Assembly: GCA_041497995.1 (NCBI GenBank)
Contig: JBGQHM010000092.1
Coordinates: forward strand, 1 to 18,464
Source: DATKMS01 sp041497995
Lineage (GTDB): Bacteria > Desulfobacterota > Binatia > HRBIN30
DNA length: 18,464 nucleotides
Reading direction: 5' to 3'
Made by a program: the position numbers and the translations under genes. Below, piece by piece: positions 8,347 to 14,789 of the stretch (within the stretch, counting starts at the first letter, position 1; each line of letters starts with the position of its first letter). Under the pieces are notes generated by a model. The model was not told the DNA's origin and did not search any database. It saw nothing but the letters and a program-made list of their open reading frames with translations.

Positions 8347-9150
8347 CTAGTCATCGTCGTCCCCGCGCAGCAACAATAGCGGCTCACCGAGAGCTTGGAT
8401 GAGCCATCGGTGCATCCCGGCGGCGCGTTGTTCCCAACCGAAGTCCCACGGCAAGGCGTGGCCGGCACGTTCCGCCGTCTGACACTGTGCGCCAAGGTAC
8501 AGCGCCAAACGCTCGACCGCGCGCGGCGGACAGAACGGGTCGCGTTCACCGGCAATCAGTAGCGTTGGCCGGCCCCCTGGGGCGAGCAACCTGACCGCAT
8601 CACTGCACAACTCGCGGGCCGCACGCGCTGAATCGTTGGTGGTGCCTCCAGGTGCCGTGTGCGCGAAATACGCGACTCCCAACTGGCCCCGCGGCGGTCG
8701 CAACGGACGGGAACGAAACATCGCCAGCCGGGCGCTCCAGCGGCTCAGCGCTGGGTTCGCCGTGCCGCCGATCGCGTGCGGCACTAACGGCGCCAGTGCA
8801 ACAACAGCACGTGCAACCGTTGGGGGACATGCCAGCGCCAGCAGTCCGCCGAGGTCGTGTCCGACCACGACTGGCGCCGCGTCACAGGCATCGATCACTC
8901 GCTGCAAGTCACTCAGGTAGTCGGCCAACCTCCACCGCCCGATCGCAGCTCGACCACCCGCATCACCGTGTCCGCGCAGGTTGATCGCATGACAGGTCCA
9001 GCCACGGTGCGCCAGGAAGCCCGAGCATTTGCGCCAAACCGCGGCGGTACACCATAAGCCGTGGACCAGTACGATCGGTGCAGCGAACTTCGCGCTCTCC
9101 GCGGCGATGGACTCGATAGTGATGTCCCCGATACGTCGCTGCATGGTCAC
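8347..9150 (-). CDS. Alpha/beta hydrolase with Asp in the nucleophile elbow
   Basis: 267 residues with the alpha/beta hydrolase fold. The oxyanion-loop motif VLVHGLW is at about 27-33, and the nucleophile elbow GHDLGG at 97-102 places Asp99 where esterases have Ser. The acid is probably Asp204 (AGERDPF) and the base His231 (RAGHALPW). Asp nucleophiles are typical of epoxide hydrolases and haloalkane or fluoroacetate dehalogenases, so a hydrolase of that branch is more likely than an esterase. The lid between about 120 and 190 is short, and an epoxide-hydrolase lid Tyr pair cannot be assigned. The C-terminus is an acidic DDDD tail. No signal peptide, so cytoplasmic. Translation starts at GTG 9150 or, two codons later, ATG 9144; neither has a good Shine-Dalgarno. 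A strong terminator lies directly upstream. The substrate is unknown. Confidence 0.85.
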   Translation of the reverse strand: MTMQRRIGDITIESIAAESAKFAAPIVLVHGLWCTAAVWRKCSGFLAHRGWTCHAINLRGHGDAGGRAAIGRWRLADYLSDLQRVIDACDAAPVVVGHDLGGLLALACPPTVARAVVALAPLVPHAIGGTANPALSRWSARLAMFRSRPLRPPRGQLGVAYFAHTAPGGTTNDSARAARELCSDAVRLLAPGGRPTLLIAGERDPFCPPRAVERLALYLGAQCQTAERAGHALPWDFGWEQRAAGMHRWLIQALGEPLLLLRGDDDD

Positions 9151-9156
9151 AAAAAG

Positions 9157-9186
9157 AGAAGGCCTTCCGCGGTCGGAAGGCCTTCT
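9157..9186 (-). terminator. Strong intrinsic terminator of the lysine-rich peptide gene
   Basis: Arms 9157-9169 and 9174-9186 pair perfectly (13 bp, GAAGGCCTTCCG core) around a 4-nt loop. On the minus strand the hairpin is followed after one base by five T (9155-9151). It ends the transcript begun at the promoter near 9443-9472. It sits only 6 nt before the hydrolase GTG start. Confidence 0.85.
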
Positions 9187-9188
9187 TA

Positions 9189-9206
9189 TTGAGCCTGAGG
9201 GCTCAA
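9189..9206. repeat. Small perfect hairpin in the 3' leader of the terminator
   Basis: TTGAGCC and GGCTCAA form a 7-bp stem with loop TGAG, two bases from the terminator stem. The 10-mer AGCCTGAGGG also occurs twice here (9192-9201 and 9206-9215). It may stabilise the 3' end of the short mRNA. No T-tract follows on either strand, so it is not a terminator by itself. Confidence 0.5.
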
Positions 9207-9262
9207 GCCTGAGGGAAGGGAAAAAACTCTGGCCTAGTGAATGGCCTCAAGTAGGGTCTTAC

Positions 9263-9340
9263 TTACTTCTTCTTCTTGCCAGCGGCTTTTTTCTTTGCCG
9301 GGGCTTTCTTCTTGGTCTTGCCAGCTTTCTTTGTGGCCAT
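9263..9340 (-). CDS. 25-residue lysine/alanine-rich basic peptide (histone-tail-like)
   Basis: ATG at 9340 to TAA at 9263 encodes 25 residues, 14 of them Lys, the rest mainly Ala and Gly with two Thr and one Pro. It has no acidic or aromatic residue and begins MATKKAGKTKKKAPA. The composition matches lysine-rich tails of histone H1-like and other nucleoid-binding proteins. Binding of DNA, RNA or ribosomes is an inference from charge only; no globular domain is present. Support for a real gene is strong: a perfect AAGGAGGT with 4-nt spacing, a consensus promoter about 100 bp upstream, an UP-like tract and a strong terminator downstream. Both Lys codons are used (AAG more than AAA), so this is not a simple one-codon repeat. 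Alternatives are a leader peptide or an mRNA-like small RNA, but the start signals favour translation. Confidence 0.8.
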   Translation of the reverse strand: MATKKAGKTKKKAPAKKKAAGKKKK

Positions 9341-9344
9341 AGAG

Positions 9345-9352
9345 ACCTCCTT
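9345..9352 (-). promoter_or_regulatory. Perfect Shine-Dalgarno of the lysine-rich peptide
   Basis: AAGGAGGT on the minus strand, with 4 nt (CTCT) between it and the ATG. It excludes the overlapping out-of-frame ATG at 9383, which would start inside the leader and read through this site. Confidence 0.85.
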
Positions 9353-9442
9353 CTGAACTTTTTTGAAGCATCAACTGCATGTGCTTCCTTCCCCTCAGAC
9401 TGCCTCCACCTCGTTCAGCCACCCACCACCAGTTTCGCGGCG

Positions 9443-9472
9443 ATTATAAAAACGTCTGGGCGATCGTGTCAA
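9443..9472 (-). promoter_or_regulatory. Consensus sigma-70 promoter of the lysine-rich peptide gene
   Basis: On the minus strand TTGACA (9472-9467), an 18-bp spacer and TATAAT (9448-9443): both hexamers match the consensus in all six positions. Transcription should start near 9436, giving a leader of about 95 nt before the ATG at 9340 and an mRNA of about 285 nt ending at the terminator. In GC-rich DNA a double perfect match is unlikely by chance. Confidence 0.85.
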
Positions 9473-9480
9473 TAGAAGAA

Positions 9481-9506
9481 TGCCATTTTGGAAATTTTTT
9501 TTTAAA
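9481..9506 (-). promoter_or_regulatory. A/T-rich UP-element-like tract upstream of the consensus promoter
   Basis: A run of nine T on the plus strand (9495-9503), preceded by GGAAA and followed by AAA, reads on the minus strand as TTTAAAAAAAAATTTCC, then AAAATGG. It covers about -45 to -70 of the promoter, where the RNA polymerase alpha C-terminal domains bind. It stands out sharply from the GC-rich surroundings. Confidence 0.6.
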
Positions 9507-9550
9507 CCGAGTTCCTCCCACGGAACCGTGAGAATTCCACCTCTAAAATG

Positions 9551-9629
9551 TTGTTCACCTTGAGCCACGGTCTCGGGTAGCAGAACGTTCTAGAGAGGTA
9601 TCCACAGCACGCTGGAACCCTTGTCCACA
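9551..9629. other. Gap with three DnaA-box-like motifs and a 10-bp palindrome
   Basis: Between the zinc-ribbon stop and the UP tract are TTGTTCACC (9551-9559), GTATCCACA (9598-9606) and TTGTCCACA (9621-9629), each one or two bases from TTATCCACA, all in the same orientation. A perfect palindrome AGAACGTTCT is at 9582-9591. No ORF or clear terminator for the upstream operon was seen here. DnaA binding is possible but unproven. Confidence 0.3.
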
Positions 9630-9632
9630 GCC

Positions 9633-10217
9633 TCAGACGTGCAGCAGCAGACGCAGCACTGTGCGCGCGATCAGCCATGTGGCACCCGACAGAATCTCCT
9701 TCCGAACCTCGCTGCTTTCAGGTACGGGCTCCCCAGCTTCAAATGCATCGGCAAGATGACTGACCGGCGCCGCTCGTGGCGCGGAGGACGGGCTGGTCTG
9801 GCGCACTAGTTGTTCCAATTGCGTCTCAGTCATCACGGTCTTCGTCGAACCGCCTGCCCTAGTGCGGTGCATGAAGCGACGCAATTCGCCGCGGTTCAAC
9901 CACATGCCGTCGCAGTTCGGACAGCGCTCGATGTGCGCATCACGTGGCAACGAGGGGTCGCAAAATCTCCGCAGGCGCGCACGACAGCGCGGACACTCGA
10001 CCTGGTCATTCGTTAGCACAGCGGGTTGCAACAGCGCCGTTTGGTCGACCGAATCGAGACCGTCCACAGCCGCGGCACTCAAGGGATACAGCTCCCAGCG
10101 GTCGCACCAGATGCCACCGCAACGTGGACACTGGTCGAGCACGATGGAATAGCCAACCGACGTGGGTGCCGCGACCTCGTTCATCTCTGCAACGCAGTGC
10201 GGGCACTTCAACGCCAT
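9633..10217 (-). CDS. Double zf-TFIIB-type zinc-ribbon protein
   Basis: 194 residues with two zinc ribbons. The first has CPHC (5-8) and CPRCGGIW (30-37). The second has CPRC (75-78) and CPNCDGMWLNRGEL (99-112). The CPxCxGxWxxRxEL end is the signature of the bacterial zf-TFIIB family. A Ser/Ala/Pro-rich linker follows (about 120-170). The C-terminus (about 172-194) is amphipathic and might lie on a membrane. Third gene of the lemA-htpX operon: its ATG lies 3 nt after the protease stop codon, so translation is probably coupled. A regulatory or adaptor role near the membrane protease is an inference; no enzymatic motif is visible. Confidence 0.87.
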   Translation of the reverse strand: MALKCPHCVAEMNEVAAPTSVGYSIVLDQCPRCGGIWCDRWELYPLSAAAVDGLDSVDQTALLQPAVLTNDQVECPRCRARLRRFCDPSLPRDAHIERCPNCDGMWLNRGELRRFMHRTRAGGSTKTVMTETQLEQLVRQTSPSSAPRAAPVSHLADAFEAGEPVPESSEVRKEILSGATWLIARTVLRLLLHV

Positions 10218-10220
10218 AGC

Positions 10221-11174
10221 TCAACCCGTATGTCCCATAGCGCGTAAGATGGCGATGCGCTGCGCCAACGGCGGATGAGTGCTCAGCAGATCCGCGAGAT
10301 GCCCCTGCTGCTCGTCAACGCGGCGGCGCAACGGATTGCTGATGAACAAATGCGCCGTACCTCGCGTGGCCGCCTTCAATGGTGACGTCGCCGCACCAAT
10401 CTTGTCCAGCGCACTCGCCAACCCGAGCGGATTTCGTGTGAGCTGCGCGGCGGTGGCATCTGCCAGATACTCACGTTGACGCGAGACAGCCATTGCCAGC
10501 AAGCGTGACAGCAGCGGCGTCACGGCAACCAGCACGATCACCAGCAGAAACACCAAGATGTTGCCGCGGCGGCGATCGCTCCCGAGAGACAGGGCACGGC
10601 GCGCCCAGTCGGCGAGCATCACGGCACCCCCGAACAGGATGGCCACCAGAGTCATCGTTAGTGTGTCGCGGTTGCCGATGTGCGCCATCTCGTGCGCGAT
10701 CACTCCTTGCGTCTCCTCGCGATCGAGCAGATTCAACAAGCCCTGGGTCACTCCGAGCACCGCGTGACGCGGATCGCGGCCCGCCGCCAATGCGTTGGGC
10801 GCAGGGTCTGGAATGATAAACAGCCGCGGCTGCGGCAGGCCGGATGCGAGCGCCAGCTCGGTCACAACATTGTACAGCTGGCGGTGCTCCGGGTCGTCGA
10901 GGTTCAGCGGCTGCGCAAACAGCGAAGCCATCACCAGTCGCGCTCCCCCGTAGTACCCACTGAGGCTCATTGTCGCAGCAAGAAGCAACGCGACCAGCGT
11001 GACAAATGGCAGCGGCTCGCCGTGCGGACTGAGATAGCCCCCCCAGGACGCGTCGAGCCCCAAGCCCAGGGCGAGAAAAAACAACAGGAAGCACGCAAAC
11101 AGGAGCAGCGTGCGCCGACGGTTGAGCGCTTGGCGGCTATAGAAGTCGACCGCGCTCGGCGCCGCTGTCAGCAT
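10221..11174 (-). CDS. htpX: M48-family membrane zinc metalloprotease, HtpX-like
   Basis: 317 residues. Two N-terminal TM helices (about 21-43 and 57-80) precede the protease domain. The zinc site is HEMAH (161-165), and the third ligand is probably Glu235 in SRQREYLAD. Two further hydrophobic stretches (about 170-190 and 205-228) separate them, the usual HtpX layout. The end holds HPPLAQRIAILRAMG, the conserved M48 tail. HtpX cuts misfolded or damaged inner-membrane proteins. It follows lemA by 6 bp; lemA-M48 pairs are widespread. Orthology to E. coli HtpX is likely but the family has several paralogues, so the symbol is tentative. GAGAG just before the ATG is a weak site, consistent with coupling to lemA. 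Confidence 0.9.
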   Translation of the reverse strand: MLTAAPSAVDFYSRQALNRRRTLLLFACFLLFFLALGLGLDASWGGYLSPHGEPLPFVTLVALLLAATMSLSGYYGGARLVMASLFAQPLNLDDPEHRQLYNVVTELALASGLPQPRLFIIPDPAPNALAAGRDPRHAVLGVTQGLLNLLDREETQGVIAHEMAHIGNRDTLTMTLVAILFGGAVMLADWARRALSLGSDRRRGNILVFLLVIVLVAVTPLLSRLLAMAVSRQREYLADATAAQLTRNPLGLASALDKIGAATSPLKAATRGTAHLFISNPLRRRVDEQQGHLADLLSTHPPLAQRIAILRAMGHTG

Positions 11175-11180
11175 CTCTCA

Positions 11181-11738
11181 TCACTTCTGTAGCGACAGAT
11201 CGACCCGCGGCGTGGCGCGCTCCTCATCCGCCGCCGTGAAGTAATCCGCCGGTTTGAACGCAAAGAAATTGGCAATCACGCTCGACGGGAACACTTGCTG
11301 GCGCGTGTTAAACTGCATCACCATGTCGTTGTAGAACTGGCGCGCAAACGCAATCTGGTTCTCCGTCGTCGTGAGCTCCTCTTGGAGGTGCGTGGCATTT
11401 TCGTTGGCCTTGAGGGTCGGGTAGTTTTCCATCACCGCCAGCAACCGACCGAGAGACTGCCCAAGCGCGTTCTCAGCAGTGGCGGTCTCGCGAACGCCGG
11501 TGGCGGCGACAGCGCGCGCCCGCGCTTCCACAACCCGTTCGAGCGTATCGCGCTCGAACTGCATCGCACCCTTGACCGTCTCGATGAGGTTCGGAATGAG
11601 ATCGTGCCGCCGTTTGAGCTGCACGTCGATCTGCTTCCATCCGTTCTGCACTTGGTTCCGCAGACTGACCAGACCGTTGTACGTCAGCACCGCTCCGACC
11701 AGCGCGACGAGAATCAGAATCAACACCATTGTCGCCAT
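11181..11738 (-). CDS. lemA: LemA family membrane-anchored protein
   Basis: 185 residues. One N-terminal TM helix (about 3-21) is followed by the LemA signature: YNGLVSLRNQVQNGWKQIDV and then QLKRRHDLIPNLIETVKG. A helical body contains ENYPTLKANENATHLQEEL. The usual family length is about 185-200, so it is complete. LemA proteins are helical bundles anchored in the membrane with no settled biochemical role; they are often found beside M48 proteases or TPM-domain proteins. First gene of the lemA-htpX-zinc-ribbon operon. ATG start with GAGAGGAG about 7 nt upstream. The 107 bp to the enolase stop holds no clear terminator. Confidence 0.93.
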   Translation of the reverse strand: MATMVLILILVALVGAVLTYNGLVSLRNQVQNGWKQIDVQLKRRHDLIPNLIETVKGAMQFERDTLERVVEARARAVAATGVRETATAENALGQSLGRLLAVMENYPTLKANENATHLQEELTTTENQIAFARQFYNDMVMQFNTRQQVFPSSVIANFFAFKPADYFTAADEERATPRVDLSLQK

Positions 11739-11845
11739 CGCTCGCTCCTCTCAGAGAACCGCTCGTTGCTACACACGCAAGGTCCGCGCCGCGCCACAGT
11801 GCATCATCCCACCCAGAGCACGTGCGGACATTGTGTTGCCGTCTG

Positions 11846-13126
11846 TCAACGACGCGTCGGAAAGGCGGCGCGGCCCGGGTACACCGCCCGACGCCCTAGC
11901 TGCTCCTCGATGCGCAAGAGCTGGTTGTACTTCGCAGTGCGCTCGCCACGCGACGCACTGCCAGTCTTGATCTGCCCGGCGTTCACCGCCACCGCCAGGT
12001 CCGCGATGGTGGCATCCTCCGTCTCTCCCGAACGATGCGAGATCACCGTCGTGTAGCCCGCACGCTTGGCCATCTCGATGGTTTCGAGGGTTTCGGTGAG
12101 CGTCCCGATCTGGTTCAGCTTGATGAGAATCGAGTTGGCGATACCGGCTGTGATGCCACGCTGCAAGCGCTGTGGGTTCGTAACGAACAGATCGTCCCCC
12201 ACGAGCTGCAACCTCTTCCCGAGGGTCTTGGTCAGAGTCGCCCACCCCTCCCAATCGTCCTCGGCAAGACCATCCTCAATCGACACGATCGGGTAGCGAT
12301 CAACCCAGTCGCCGTAGAACTCGCCCATCGCAGCGCTGGAGCGCCGACTACCGTCTGACTTGCCAAACACGTACTCGCCGTTCGTGTAGAACTCGCTGGC
12401 AGCGGGATCGAGCGCCAACGCAATCTGCCGCCCGGGTTGGTACCCTGCCCGCTCGATCGCCGCGAGGATGACCTCCACGGCCTCCTGGTTCGATCCCAAG
12501 CTGGGCGCGAATCCTCCTTCATCGCCCACCGCAGTCGAGTACCCCTTCTCTTTCAGGACCGCCTTGAGCGCATGAAATGTTTCCGCCCCCATGCGCAGCC
12601 CGTCGGCAAAAGTGCGTGCGCCGACCGGCACGACCATGAACTCTTGCAGGTCGACCGAGCTATCGGCGTGAGCCCCGCCGTTGAGAATGTTCATCATCGG
12701 CACGGGCAACGTGGTCGCGCGTGCACCCCCGAGGTACCGAAACAAGGGCACCTTCGCGCCGGCCGCCGCAGCCTTCGCGACGGCGAGCGACACGCCGAGA
12801 ATGGCATTGGCGCCGAGGCGCCGCTTGTTGGGCGTCCCGTCGAGGTCGATCATGAAACGATCAATCTCCGCCTGGCGGCGCGCGTCACGGCCACGCAACT
12901 TGGGCGCGATGATGCGCGTGATGTGCTCGACCGCCTTGAGCACGCCTTTGCCACCGTAGCGCTTCTTACCGTCACGCAGCTCGAGCGCTTCGTGCGACCC
13001 GGTCGAGGCGCCCGACGGCACAGCCGCCCGCCCCAACGCGCCACTACTCAAAACGACATCGACCTCAACGGTCGGGTTTCCTCGCGAATCGAGCACTTCC
13101 CGCGCCGTCACTTTCTGGATCTTCAC
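11846..13126 (-). CDS. eno: Enolase (phosphopyruvate hydratase)
   Basis: 426 residues, the normal bacterial length. It converts 2-phosphoglycerate to phosphoenolpyruvate in glycolysis, in the cytoplasm. Visible active-site parts are the mobile loop SGASTG (38-43), His153 in GGAHAD, Glu203 in GDEGGFAP, metal ligands Asp240, Glu284 (SIEDGLAEDDW) and Asp311 or Asp312, the base Lys336 in the signature ILIKLNQIGTLTET, and SHRSGETED (363-371). All key residues are intact. Start is GTG at 13126 with GAGGTGG a few bases upstream; no ATG alternative gives the conserved start KIQKVTAREVLDSRGNPTVEV. Divergent from ftsB over 66 bp; in many Proteobacteria eno and ftsB are neighbours in the same direction, so this is a rearranged form. 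Confidence 0.98.
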   Translation of the reverse strand: MKIQKVTAREVLDSRGNPTVEVDVVLSSGALGRAAVPSGASTGSHEALELRDGKKRYGGKGVLKAVEHITRIIAPKLRGRDARRQAEIDRFMIDLDGTPNKRRLGANAILGVSLAVAKAAAAGAKVPLFRYLGGARATTLPVPMMNILNGGAHADSSVDLQEFMVVPVGARTFADGLRMGAETFHALKAVLKEKGYSTAVGDEGGFAPSLGSNQEAVEVILAAIERAGYQPGRQIALALDPAASEFYTNGEYVFGKSDGSRRSSAAMGEFYGDWVDRYPIVSIEDGLAEDDWEGWATLTKTLGKRLQLVGDDLFVTNPQRLQRGITAGIANSILIKLNQIGTLTETLETIEMAKRAGYTTVISHRSGETEDATIADLAVAVNAGQIKTGSASRGERTAKYNQLLRIEEQLGRRAVYPGRAAFPTRR

Positions 13127-13138
13127 GCTCCACCTCGA

Positions 13139-13187
13139 TTTGCCAACCGTCCCATCGTTCGACTAAGATGCGCGCGCGTTTGGCAAA
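13139..13187. repeat. Inverted repeat in the eno/ftsB divergent gap
   Basis: TTTGCCAA (13139-13146) and its exact complement TTGGCAAA (13180-13187) flank 33 bp in the 66-bp gap between the two start codons. It could be a dyad operator acting on both genes. The right arm ends 5 bp before the ftsB ATG. Confidence 0.4.
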
Positions 13188-13192
13188 AAGTT

Positions 13193-13525
13193 ATGGCCCT
13201 TTTACCGCCACCACCCAGGAAATACAAAGGCACTCTGGCCGCATGTGTGGTGGCGTTGATCCTCTTCATGGTTGCGGCGGTGTTCGGTGATCACGGTCTC
13301 ATGCATTTGCTCCGTATGCGCAGCGAGCAACTGGACGTGGAACATATCGCCTTCAACCTGCAGCAACGCAACGAGCAGCTGCGGCAGCAGATCCGGCGAC
13401 TGACGTCCGACGACTGGTATCTCGAGAAACTAGCGCGCGAGCGTTTGGGGTTGGTGAAGAAGGACGAGATGACGTACCGGGTCACGGCGCCGCCCGCGCC
13501 TGTAGCACGCGCCGCGCACGACTAG
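13193..13525 (+). CDS. ftsB: Cell division protein FtsB/DivIC family
   Basis: 110 residues: a short Pro-rich cytoplasmic tail (MALLPPPPRKYK), one TM helix (about 14-31), a periplasmic coiled coil (about 35-70, with LQQRNEQLRQQIRRL) and the conserved end YLEKLARERLGLVKKDEMTYRV (about 76-97). This is the FtsB/DivIC plan; FtsB bridges FtsL and FtsQ and helps activate septal wall synthesis. The frame is open far upstream (to 12437, antisense to eno), but that extension is not coding: the ATG at 13193 begins just before the TM helix and lies beyond the eno start. The ribosome site is weak (AAAAAG). Placement next to eno supports the call. Confidence 0.88.
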   Translation: MALLPPPPRKYKGTLAACVVALILFMVAAVFGDHGLMHLLRMRSEQLDVEHIAFNLQQRNEQLRQQIRRLTSDDWYLEKLARERLGLVKKDEMTYRVTAPPAPVARAAHD

Positions 13526-13642
13526 AAATCCCCTCGGGCTGCAGAAGGCCCGATATGTCGGCGCGCGTACTGCGCAGCGTCGCCGGCACGTGCGCTCGTT
13601 CATGCTTGAATCACGGACGATCAATCTTTAGCATCGCCTCGT

Positions 13643-14761
13643 ATGACCGCTCGTGATCGGCTCCGGCGCATTCGAGAGGAACTGGGCCAACTGTTCCTGG
13701 AGCGCGCCGAAGTGATCGATGGAGCGCTCGCCGCCCTGCTCGCAGGGCAACACGTCCTTCTCATCGGCCCGCCCGGAACCGCGAAGTCCATGCTCGCCGA
13801 CGAGCTCTGCCGGCGGCTCGACGGCAGTGCCTACTTCCAATGGTTGCTGACCAAGTTCACCACGCCGGAGGAAGTGTTCGGAGCCGTGTCGTTGCGTGCG
13901 CTAGAGAACGATGACTACCGTCGCGTCACCACCCGTAAGCTCCCCGAAGCGCACATCGCATTCCTTGATGAGGTCTTCAAAGCCAACTCGTCGATCTTGA
14001 ACTCGCTCCTCACGGTCATGAACGAGCGGCGCTTCCACAACGGGCGCGAGGTTCTCGATGTCCCACTGATCACGCTCTTCGGTGCCAGCAACGAGCTGCC
14101 CGAGGACGACGAGCTGCAAGCGCTCTACGATCGGTTTCTCGTCCGCTTCGTCGTCGGGTACATCGCCGACGACTTTCGTTTTCTGCGGATGCTGCAAGGC
14201 AAGCCGGTGACGAGCCGCACGATGCTGTCGCTCGCCGAGCTGCGGTCTCTGCAGGAAGCGACGCTGCGCGTGACCGTGCCGCAGCATGTGTTCCGTTCGC
14301 TAGCCGACATCCGACGCGAGCTCGGGCGCAAACAGATCATCGCTTCCGACCGCCGCTACCACCAGGCCGTCCGCCTGCTGCAGGCACGCAGTTACCTCGA
14401 CGACCATGACACCGTCACGGAGGTTGAGCTGTTCTTCCTCGAAAACGTCTTCTGGCGCGACCCGAAGGAGCGCGACGAAACCCGCACCACGATCCATCAG
14501 GTGCTGCGCGGGTACGAAGACGAAGTGAAGGCACTGCTCTACCAAACGCAGGAGCTGCGCGACTATGCGCACCGACAGTGGGACAACAACGATCTGCGCA
14601 GCCGCGCAGTCGTCGAGGCACATACCAAGATTCGTCACATCCTCGCCAAGGTCGCGACCATCCTCGAACAAGCGCGCACGGTTGGCCGGCCGGTCGACAC
14701 CGTGCAGGCCGTCAAGGATGAGATCGAGACGATCCAGCAACGCATGCTGGAAGCGCTCTGA
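13643..14761 (+). CDS. ravA: MoxR-class AAA+ ATPase, RavA type
   Basis: 372 residues. Walker A is GPPGTAKS (42-49), Walker B IAFLDE (105-110), sensor 1 is Asn150 in GASNELPEDDELQALYDR, with the arginine finger near 164. The segment TKFTTPEEVFGAVSLRAL (about 70-87) and the ILNSLLTVMNER stretch closely resemble E. coli RavA, as does the middle helical part VSDRRYxxAxRLLQA-like (here IIASDRRYHQAVRLLQARS). E. coli RavA has about 498 residues; this protein ends about 125 earlier and so lacks the C-terminal LARA region that binds lysine decarboxylase. A helical tail is left. RavA-like ATPases work with a VWA partner to remodel membrane or metal-cofactor complexes. The partner gene starts 28 bp downstream. 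ATG start; no clear Shine-Dalgarno. Confidence 0.88.
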   Translation: MTARDRLRRIREELGQLFLERAEVIDGALAALLAGQHVLLIGPPGTAKSMLADELCRRLDGSAYFQWLLTKFTTPEEVFGAVSLRALENDDYRRVTTRKLPEAHIAFLDEVFKANSSILNSLLTVMNERRFHNGREVLDVPLITLFGASNELPEDDELQALYDRFLVRFVVGYIADDFRFLRMLQGKPVTSRTMLSLAELRSLQEATLRVTVPQHVFRSLADIRRELGRKQIIASDRRYHQAVRLLQARSYLDDHDTVTEVELFFLENVFWRDPKERDETRTTIHQVLRGYEDEVKALLYQTQELRDYAHRQWDNNDLRSRAVVEAHTKIRHILAKVATILEQARTVGRPVDTVQAVKDEIETIQQRMLEAL

Positions 14762-14789
14762 TCGCCAACCGGTGGCCTGACGTGTCCCA

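Noticed and set aside
9234..9422. Minus-strand frame of 62 codons over the lysine-rich peptide
   Set aside because: It reads the leader and peptide in another frame and contains the Shine-Dalgarno of the 25-codon gene; no ribosome site for its own ATGs.
9511..9530. GTTCC/GGAAC and CACGG/CCGTG repeats as the terminator of the lemA operon
   Set aside because: Stems of 5 bp, mutually exclusive, and followed by an A-run, not a T-run, on the minus strand.
12437..13192. Long upstream extension of the ftsB frame, antisense to eno
   Set aside because: The FtsB family is about 100 residues and its TM helix starts right after ATG 13193; the extension lies over conserved enolase sequence and has no recognisable content.
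13535..13560. TCGGGC/GCCCGA hairpin after ftsB as a terminator
   Set aside because: Only 6 bp with an 8-nt loop and no T-tract.
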